Part shown: positions 52,167 to 57,887 of the stretch, one piece after another | How positions within the stretch are numbered: the first letter of the stretch is position 1 | How the letters are laid out: each line of letters begins with the position of its first letter | Source of the DNA: Thermodesulfovibrio sp. | GTDB taxonomy: Bacteria; Nitrospirota; Thermodesulfovibrionia; Thermodesulfovibrionales; Thermodesulfovibrionaceae | Length of the DNA stretch: 57,887 bases | NCBI GenBank assembly: GCA_020725335.1 | Contig: DYFF01000019.1 | Location: forward strand, 1-57,887 | Direction: 5' to 3' | Made by a program: the position numbers and the translations under genes | Notes under the pieces: generated by a model | The model's input: the letters and a program-made list of their open reading frames with translations, nothing else | The model's database searches: none | What the model was told of the DNA's origin: nothing

Positions 52167-53524
52167 TGGGACTTTTTGGAACGGATGGTATAAGAGGCAG
52201 TATAAACACTTATCCTATGACACCTGAAATTTGTCTAAAGGTAGGAATGGCTTTATGTGATCTTCTTAGAGAAAAGCTTAGCCATAAACCTAAGATTTTA
52301 ATTGGTAAAGACACGAGAATATCAGGATATCTTATAGAGTCTGCTTTAACATCAGGAATAACTTCTATGGGTGGAGATGTTTATCTGCTTGGTCCGATTC
52401 CTACTCCTGCAATAGCTTTTCTGGTCAAAAGCATGAGAGTTGACGCAGGAATTGTTATATCTGCTTCTCATAATCCTTTTAATGATAATGGAATTAAAAT
52501 ATTTTCTAATAATGGTTTCAAACTTACAGAAGAGCTTGAGAATGACATTGAAAAATTAATTAAGGATACTAATTTTCCTTATAAGAGACCAACGGCAAGA
52601 GAATTGGGTAAAGCCTATAGAATTGAAGATGCTCAGGGAAGGTATATAGAATTTATAAAATCAACTCTTCCTAAGAATGCAAATCTTGAAGGCTTAAGAG
52701 TCGTTATAGACCCTGCCAATGGTGCTGCCTATAAGATTTCACCCATGCTTTTTCACGAGCTGGGAGCGGAGGTTATAACAATAAATGATAAGCCTGATGG
52801 ATTAAATATTAACAAGGAATGTGGAGCCCTGTATCCTGATGCGCTCATAAAAAAAGTTTTGGAAACTAACGCTAATCTTGGGATTGCCCATGATGGAGAT
52901 GCTGATAGAACAATACTTGTAGATGAAAAGGGCAATGTTGTAGATGGAGATTTAATTCTTACTATTTTGGCAGAGGATTTAAAGAGAGAGAGAAAACTGA
53001 AAAAAAATACAGTTGTTGCTACCATAATGACTAATAAGGGCGTAGAAAATTACTTGAATAATAAGGGAATAAAACTTATTAGAACGAAGGTTGGAGATAA
53101 ATATGTAGTAGAGACTATGCTTAAAGGCGGATATAATCTTGGAGGAGAGCAATCAGGTCATATAATATGTATGGATTATACAAATACCGGTGATGGAGCA
53201 ATTACTGCTGTGCAGATGGCTTATCTGATAAAGAAAAATCAAATTTATCTAAGTGAATTGGTAGCAAATATTCCCCGCTATCCGCAGATGCTGAAGAATA
53301 TAAAAATTCCTGAGGGATTATCGAGAGATGAAGTGTCCAGAGTTGTAAAAAAATTATGTCATGAAGCTTCTATTGTTGAGAAAAAAATTAATGGAAGAAT
53401 AGTAATAAGACCTTCGGGAACAGAGCCTAAGATAAGAATAATGGCGGAAGAAGAAAATTCAGAAAGATTAAAAGAAATAATGATAGAGATTGAAGAAATA
53501 GCAAGCAAAATATTAATTCACTAA
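52166..53524 (+). CDS. glmM: Phosphoglucosamine mutase
   Basis: 452 residues. Opening LFGTDGIRG, active-site SASHNPFNDNGIKIF with phospho-Ser101, metal loop DGDADR, GGEQSGH and the C-terminal phosphate-binding RPSGTEPKIR are all intact. It converts glucosamine-6-phosphate to glucosamine-1-phosphate for peptidoglycan and lipopolysaccharide. In Bacillus and Listeria it also restrains CdaA; the overlapping order here makes that plausible. Confidence 0.95.
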   Translation: MGLFGTDGIRGSINTYPMTPEICLKVGMALCDLLREKLSHKPKILIGKDTRISGYLIESALTSGITSMGGDVYLLGPIPTPAIAFLVKSMRVDAGIVISASHNPFNDNGIKIFSNNGFKLTEELENDIEKLIKDTNFPYKRPTARELGKAYRIEDAQGRYIEFIKSTLPKNANLEGLRVVIDPANGAAYKISPMLFHELGAEVITINDKPDGLNINKECGALYPDALIKKVLETNANLGIAHDGDADRTILVDEKGNVVDGDLILTILAEDLKRERKLKKNTVVATIMTNKGVENYLNNKGIKLIRTKVGDKYVVETMLKGGYNLGGEQSGHIICMDYTNTGDGAITAVQMAYLIKKNQIYLSELVANIPRYPQMLKNIKIPEGLSRDEVSRVVKKLCHEASIVEKKINGRIVIRPSGTEPKIRIMAEEENSERLKEIMIEIEEIASKILIH

Positions 53525-53527
53525 AAA

Positions 53528-54694
53528 TTATTTTTCTTCTAAAAACTGATAGCATTTAAAGAGATCTTTGGAGTTTTGTTTTCCTGAGAGAGTTAATGCT
53601 CTGTATCTGCATCCCCCAAAACATTCATTTATAAAGGGACAGTTAATGTGACTACATTCAAGCTCTTTTAAAAGAATAAATTTTTTCTTTTTCCATAATG
53701 TGTTAAGTCCCTCATCAACATTTCCAAGAGGAGATTCTTCATAGAAGGAACAGAATGCAGCCTCGCCTGTAGCAAGAACAGCAAGAAGATGTGTTCCACA
53801 GCCGTAACCTTCAGCTTTAGGATGTTCTTCTTTAGTAAAACCGTATTTTCTCATTATTTTCCCAGATAGTTCAGGTTCAACCCAAAATTCTTGATTAAAT
53901 TTAAGATTGCCAGATAGTGTAAGAGCATCTACAGTCCATTCTCTTACTCCCAAATTTTTAATGAGTTTTTCAAGTTTATCAAACTCATGTAGATTTTTTT
54001 TGTGAATTACTGTTGCCACAGATACATCAAAACCCTTCGTTATTGCCCTTTTTATAGCAGAAAGAGTCCTATCAAAAGTATTTTTCCCTCGTAGACTTTC
54101 ATGCCCTTCTTTAATGCCATCAAGGCTTATCTGAATTTCCTGAACATTTAATTTATTGAGCCAATCTTCAGTTAGTATAATTCCATTTGTGAAGAGGATT
54201 TTTCTAAATGCTAACTCTGGTAAGAGGCTATTTATTTTATCAAATTGAGGATGCAAAAGAGGTTCCCCGCCTGTTATTAGTAGCCTTAATCCTTGTAGTT
54301 CCTCAAAATCTTTTAGAATTTTGGTTATTTTATCAATTGGCAGATCAACCTCTCCCCCTTCTCCTACAAAACAGTGTTTACATCTAAGATTGCATCTCTT
54401 TGTTATCTGAAGTTCCAGATAGCGTAGTGAGGGCAGAGGAGCCTGTTTTATTTTTGGATGGAGTCTCTTTACTGGTTTGTCTGTTATTATGCCTTCTTCA
54501 AGGCAAAAATTTATTAAATCTGAGAATTCTTCCTTGTCTTTATTTTGAAGGGTATTTCTTTCTACTTTTTGCAAGAATTCTGATGCTTTTTTATCAAGAC
54601 AATATAGTTCATCGGTTTTCACATTATAGAGGGACGGGAACTCAATAAGCTTTATGAAAAAGTTTTCCTTAAGATAATAATCATTTAAGCTCAT
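53528..54694 (-). CDS. Radical SAM/SPASM protein with a PqqD-like N-terminal domain
   Basis: 388 residues. A PqqD-like domain (about 12-75) of the kind that binds peptides precedes the radical SAM core with TKRCNLRCKHCFVG (Cys101, Cys105, Cys108), ITGGEPLLHP and LFTNGI. The C-terminal SPASM region has GYGCG, AFCSF, CSHINCPFINECFGGC and a final KCYQF. Together they fit peptide-maturing enzymes, but no short precursor peptide was found nearby. It is convergent with glmM (three bases apart) and overlaps the nuclease gene by 14 bases. Its real substrate is unknown. Confidence 0.85.
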   Translation of the reverse strand: MSLNDYYLKENFFIKLIEFPSLYNVKTDELYCLDKKASEFLQKVERNTLQNKDKEEFSDLINFCLEEGIITDKPVKRLHPKIKQAPLPSLRYLELQITKRCNLRCKHCFVGEGGEVDLPIDKITKILKDFEELQGLRLLITGGEPLLHPQFDKINSLLPELAFRKILFTNGIILTEDWLNKLNVQEIQISLDGIKEGHESLRGKNTFDRTLSAIKRAITKGFDVSVATVIHKKNLHEFDKLEKLIKNLGVREWTVDALTLSGNLKFNQEFWVEPELSGKIMRKYGFTKEEHPKAEGYGCGTHLLAVLATGEAAFCSFYEESPLGNVDEGLNTLWKKKKFILLKELECSHINCPFINECFGGCRYRALTLSGKQNSKDLFKCYQFLEEK

Positions 54695-56009
54695 AAATAG
54701 ATAATCTCTCGGGAATATGACAGTTTAAGCCTAATTTACCAGTTATACTTTCCTTAAAGCTCTCAATTACGCTTTCTTCTCCATGTAGCAGAAAAACTTC
54801 AGGTTTATTTTTTATTTTACTAAGCCAGCTTAGAAGTTCGCTCTGGTCAGCATGAGCTGAGAAACCACCGATTGTATAAATTTTTGCTTTTACTGGCATC
54901 ATTTTACCGAGTATGGGAACTTCTTTTTCTGCGTCAACTATTCTTCTTCCAAGAGTACCCTTTGCCTGAAACCCAACAAAGACAATACTACATTCTGGTC
55001 TATTTATATTGTGGTATAGATGATAAGCAACTCTCCCACCTTGACACATACCGCTACCAGCAATTATGACAGCCATTGATTTTATGTTATTGAGTTTTTT
55101 TGATTCATCAACAGTTTTTACAAAATGAAGCTTCAAAGCAGTTTTTTTAGGATTCCTCATTTCTCTCAAAGCTTCATCATCAAAAACTTCTGGATGAGAA
55201 AGATATATTCTCGTTGCTTCTTCAGCAAGGGGACTGTCAAGATAAACATTTATGGGTTCTATTAGTCCCTGTCTTACAGCACGATTTAGTATGTATAATA
55301 AATCCTGTGTTCTTCCTACAGCAAATGCGGGTATAATTACATTTCCTCCTTGGCGGAATGTATCTTTTATTGCTTGCAAGAGTTCTTTAATACTCTCATC
55401 AAGGGTCTTATGGAGCTTATTACCATAGGTTGATTCAATGACAAGATAGTCTGCTTTTTCTGGCGGGGAAGGGTCTCTAAGAATCGGATATCCTGTTCTC
55501 CCTAAATCGCCGGAAAAAACGGTTTTTTTACCATTAGCATCTATCACTGCAGTAGCAGAGCCGAGTATATGACCTGCATCCAGAAGGGTTATTCCAATGC
55601 CATTGAAATTGTATTCCTTTTGATAAGGTAAAACTTCAATTTGTTTTAACGCTTTCTGAATATTTTCCTCATCATAAAGTGGTTGTTTATTATGTTCGTT
55701 TTTCTGTACTTTCAGGGCATCAAAAAGCATAATTCCAAGAAGGTCTCTGGTAGCTGGAGTAGTGATAATTTTTCCTCTAAAGCCTTCTTTCACAAGCTTT
55801 GGAATTAATGCAGAATGGTCAAGATGAGCATGTGTCAGAATCATCAGGTCTATTTTTCTGGGATTAAACGGGAAGGGTTCATAATTTAGGTATTCCTTTT
55901 CGTCTTCCTGAAAAAGACCGCAATCAATTAGGATATTTTGTCCGTTAGTGGAGAATAAAAAGCAAGAACCCGTAACATTTTTTGTAGCACCGAAAAATTG
56001 AATTTTCAT
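54681..56009 (-). CDS. Metallo-beta-lactamase/beta-CASP RNase-type protein
   Basis: The ATG at 56009 (MKIQFFGATKNVTGSC) is the natural domain start and gives 442 residues; an ATG at 56045 overlaps the divergent start. The metal site HAHLDH runs from H60 with D64 and H65, SGDLGR and a C-terminal GFSAHADQSELL complete it, and a beta-CASP cap lies between. It belongs to the CPSF73-like bacterial group of RNA-processing nucleases, distinct from RNase J. It may process mRNA ends; the target is unknown. Confidence 0.9.
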   Translation of the reverse strand: MKIQFFGATKNVTGSCFLFSTNGQNILIDCGLFQEDEKEYLNYEPFPFNPRKIDLMILTHAHLDHSALIPKLVKEGFRGKIITTPATRDLLGIMLFDALKVQKNEHNKQPLYDEENIQKALKQIEVLPYQKEYNFNGIGITLLDAGHILGSATAVIDANGKKTVFSGDLGRTGYPILRDPSPPEKADYLVIESTYGNKLHKTLDESIKELLQAIKDTFRQGGNVIIPAFAVGRTQDLLYILNRAVRQGLIEPINVYLDSPLAEEATRIYLSHPEVFDDEALREMRNPKKTALKLHFVKTVDESKKLNNIKSMAVIIAGSGMCQGGRVAYHLYHNINRPECSIVFVGFQAKGTLGRRIVDAEKEVPILGKMMPVKAKIYTIGGFSAHADQSELLSWLSKIKNKPEVFLLHGEESVIESFKESITGKLGLNCHIPERLSIYELK

Positions 56010-56032
56010 GCAGAAATGATAACATAAAGTGA

Positions 56033-56038
56033 TATAAT
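56033..56038 (+). promoter_or_regulatory. Candidate -10 box of the cysteine desulfurase gene
   Basis: TATAAT followed after five bases by the ATG at 56044; no ribosome site. The divergent nuclease gene has TATCAT (56016-56021 on the minus strand) six bases before its ATG, so this divergent pair may be leaderless on both sides. Confidence 0.42.
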
Positions 56039-56043
56039 AATTC

Positions 56044-57183
56044 ATGATTTATCTTGATTACAACGCAACAACACCTATTGAACCTCGTGTAAAAGAAGAA
56101 TTAATAAAAGCTTTAGAAATATTTGGAAACCCATCAAGTTCCCATATCTTCGGCAGAAAAGCAAAAGAATTGGTAGAAACTGCAAGACAAAAAGTTGCAA
56201 ACCTGATTGATGCTGATGCAGAGGAGATAATTTTTACCTCTGGTGGGACAGAGTCAAACAATCTTGCCATATTTGGAAGGGCTTTGTGTTTTACCAAAGG
56301 TCACATAATAACCTCATCTATTGAACATCCAGCTGTTCTTAATCCTTGTAGGCAACTTCAAAGGATGGGATATGAGATTACGTTTCTTCCTGTAAATTCT
56401 AATGGAATAGTTGACCCCGATGACCTAAAAAAAGCATTAAGGAAAGACACCATACTTGTGACAATTATGCACTCCAATAATGAAACAGGAGTTCTTCAGC
56501 CTATTAGAGAAATTGGAGAGATTTTACTCCAAAGGGAGATTCCCTTTCATACAGATTGTGCCCAAAGCATAGGAAAAGTGCCTGTTTCAGTGAAGGAATT
56601 AAATGTTAACATGTTATCTATTGCAGGACATAAGTTCTATGCACCTAAGGGTGTGGGAGCTCTCTACATTAAGAAAAATTTTATTATAAAGCCTCTTTTG
56701 CTTGGAGCATCCCATGAAAAAGGATTAAGACCAGGAACTGAAAATGTTCCCTATATTGTGGCTCTTGCGAAGGCATCTGAAATAATTAGGGAAGAGTTCG
56801 ACGAAATAAATAGTCATTTAAACAACATTACAAGTGTATTTATGCAGAAACTCTTGACTTTAGATGGAGTAAGACTAAATGGAGATGTAGTATCGCGACT
56901 TCCAAATACTTTAAATGTTTCAATAAAGGGAATAGTGGCTGATGAGTTTGTTGAAAAAATTGGTGATAGAGTTGCTATATCAGCAGGTTCAGCTTGTCAT
57001 GCAGGCATTAGAAAACCAAGCCATGTTCTAATTGCTATGGGATTAAAGGAAGAAGAAGCAATATCATCCATAAGAATAAGCACAGGAAAATTTACAACCT
57101 TAGAGGAAATATATAAGGCTTTGGAAATAATCGACTTTGAGATAAAAAAGTTAGGAAATAGATTATGGAAGAAAAAAACATAA
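56044..57183 (+). CDS. Cysteine desulfurase, NifS/IscS type
   Basis: 379 residues. Opens [14 protein letters not shown]; pyridoxal-phosphate Lys197 in [10 protein letters not shown]; active Cys318 in SAGSACHAG, on the longer flexible loop of group I enzymes. It takes sulfur from cysteine for iron-sulfur clusters or tRNA thiolation. No iscU is next to it. It shares its 3' end with the macrodomain gene. Confidence 0.93.
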   Translation: MIYLDYNATTPIEPRVKEELIKALEIFGNPSSSHIFGRKAKELVETARQKVANLIDADAEEIIFTSGGTESNNLAIFGRALCFTKGHIITSSIEHPAVLNPCRQLQRMGYEITFLPVNSNGIVDPDDLKKALRKDTILVTIMHSNNETGVLQPIREIGEILLQREIPFHTDCAQSIGKVPVSVKELNVNMLSIAGHKFYAPKGVGALYIKKNFIIKPLLLGASHEKGLRPGTENVPYIVALAKASEIIREEFDEINSHLNNITSVFMQKLLTLDGVRLNGDVVSRLPNTLNVSIKGIVADEFVEKIGDRVAISAGSACHAGIRKPSHVLIAMGLKEEEAISSIRISTGKFTTLEEIYKALEIIDFEIKKLGNRLWKKKT

Positions 57184-57692
57184 TGGATAAAAAGATTAGA
57201 ATCATGACAGGTGATATAACAGAGAGAGATACAGATGCAATAGTTAATGCTGCAAATAGCTATCTTAAACACGGAGGAGGTGTTGCTGGAGCAATTGTTA
57301 AAAAGGGTGGGCAGATTATTCAAGAGGAAAGTGATAAAATAGGATATGTACCAACAGGTTCTGCAGCAATCACAACAGCAGGTGCTTTAAAAGCTAAGTA
57401 TGTTATACATGCTGTTGGTCCAATATGGGGACTGGGGCAGGAAGAGGAGAAATTAAGAAGCGCTGTTTTAAAATCCCTTAAGATAGCTGATGAATATAAG
57501 TTGAAAAGCCTTTCATTCCCTGCTATAAGCTCTGGAATATATGGTTGTCCAAAGGATATGGTTGCCAGAATTTTAATTGGGACAGCTGTAGAATATCTGA
57601 AAAAACAGAATACAACTCTTGAAGTTATTGAATTTTGCCTTTTTGATGAAGAAACTTATCGCTACTTTAAGAGTGAGTTTGATAAAATATAA
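57165..57692 (+). CDS. Macrodomain protein (O-acetyl-ADP-ribose deacetylase-like)
   Basis: 175 residues from the ATG at 57165; an ATG at 57183 ([13 protein letters not shown]) gives 169 and is the more usual domain start. Motifs: [20 protein letters not shown] binds ADP-ribose, then [22 protein letters not shown] and [12 protein letters not shown]. It hydrolyses ADP-ribosyl or O-acetyl-ADP-ribose bonds. It overlaps the desulfurase gene by up to 19 bases. Confidence 0.9.
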   Translation: MEEKNIMDKKIRIMTGDITERDTDAIVNAANSYLKHGGGVAGAIVKKGGQIIQEESDKIGYVPTGSAAITTAGALKAKYVIHAVGPIWGLGQEEEKLRSAVLKSLKIADEYKLKSLSFPAISSGIYGCPKDMVARILIGTAVEYLKKQNTTLEVIEFCLFDEETYRYFKSEFDKI

Positions 57693-57698
57693 CTTGTA

Positions 57699-57770
57699 GC
57701 CGGGATAGCTCAGCGGCAGAGCAGTCGATTCGTAATCGACCGGTCGTGGGTTCAAATCCCATTCCCGGCT
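57699..57770 (+). tRNA. tRNA-Thr (CGT anticodon)
   Basis: Cloverleaf is complete: acceptor GCCGGGA with TCCCGGC, D stem GCTC/GAGC, anticodon stem GTCGA/TCGAC with loop TTCGTAA (anticodon CGT at 57731-57733, reads ACG), and T stem GTGGG/CCCAT with TTCAAAT loop. 72 bases; discriminator T, and CCA is not encoded. Confidence 0.93.
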
Positions 57771-57773
57771 TAT

Positions 57774-57887
57774 TTAATTGGTGTGCCTATCTGCTACTTT
57801 GGTAGCTCCAAAAGAATCTGGTTTAGTAACTGCAATATAACCAGAACCTACTATCATTTTTATAACTTCTTTGACTAAGGTTCTTGT
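57774..57887 (-). CDS. C-terminal end of an unidentified gene (partial)
   Basis: From the right edge, the minus strand is open for 37 codons in one frame and ends at a TAA (57774-57776). The visible tail includes VKEVIKMIVGSGYIAVTKPD and ends ADRHTN. I do not recognise it. It is too short to name, and it could be a chance open frame. Confidence 0.4.
   Translation of the reverse strand, partial: TRTLVKEVIKMIVGSGYIAVTKPDSFGATKVADRHTN

Noticed and set aside
57573-57755. Minus-strand open frame covering the tRNA
   Set aside because: Its start lies antisense to tRNA-Thr and the macrodomain gene; the MNPRPVDYESTALPLSYPG-type opening is the usual artefact of translating a tRNA backwards.

Overview
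This window looks like a piece of a low-GC, probably thermophilic and anaerobic Gram-negative bacterial chromosome. The reasons are the AT-rich DNA, Lys/Glu/Ile-rich proteins, the futalosine-route menaquinone gene mqnD, and a compact layout with overlapping gene ends. My best guess is a Nitrospirota relative of Thermodesulfovibrio; that is an inference from overall character, not from a marker-gene comparison. No insertion sequence, prophage or CRISPR array was seen.

Layout. 1-3092 (+): end of an N-acyl-D-amino-acid deacylase, a C26-type amidotransferase, an AI-2E family membrane protein, and a bacterial relative of archaeal/eukaryotic release factor 1 whose GGQ tripeptide reads GGW. 3081-5858 (-): an unusual UvrA. 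5956-9559 (+): a substrate-binding protein and a hybrid histidine kinase broken inside its receiver domain by a small deletion. 9568-11979 (-): a LonB-like protease. 12159-18023 (+): a MacA/MacB-like efflux set, a membrane cytochrome c and a YyaL-type protein. 18007-24648: miaA, an HD protein, an O6-methylguanine methyltransferase, glucan phosphorylase, mqnD, rpsT and an EmrB-type transporter.

24691-47315 is almost all on the minus strand and reads as an acetate and ion island. It holds acs, an ActP-like symporter with its DUF485 partner, a DnaQ-like exonuclease and a cNMP/CBS/DUF294 protein. A second, paralogous module follows (exonuclease, DUF4212, VC_2705-type symporter with an EF-hand loop, YggT-like protein, DUF294 protein). 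It runs on into a cluster of small membrane proteins and a calcium-type P-type ATPase: DUF5132, HMA2-membrane protein, a protein of seven 22-residue repeats, HMA2-ATPase. Two divergent genes (twin zinc ribbon, HMA2) face it. Beyond are an OFA-type MFS carrier, an NtrC-like regulator with Glu in place of the phosphoacceptor Asp, and an ADP-forming acetyl-CoA ligase fused to a GNAT domain.

47302-57887: gyrA, an FmdB-type protein, a SurA-N-like protein with the c-di-AMP set cdaA-cdaR-glmM, a radical SAM/SPASM protein, a beta-CASP nuclease, a cysteine desulfurase, a macrodomain protein, tRNA-Thr(CGT) and the end of an unidentified gene.

Working together: the acetate island could import acetate, activate it to acetyl-CoA by two routes, and control Acs through acetylation of its PX4GK lysine. 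The most novel-looking part is the ATPase/HMA2/DUF5132/22-mer cluster joined to the symporter module. Several operon heads carry a TATAAT-like box 5-9 bases before the start codon, which suggests frequent leaderless transcription.
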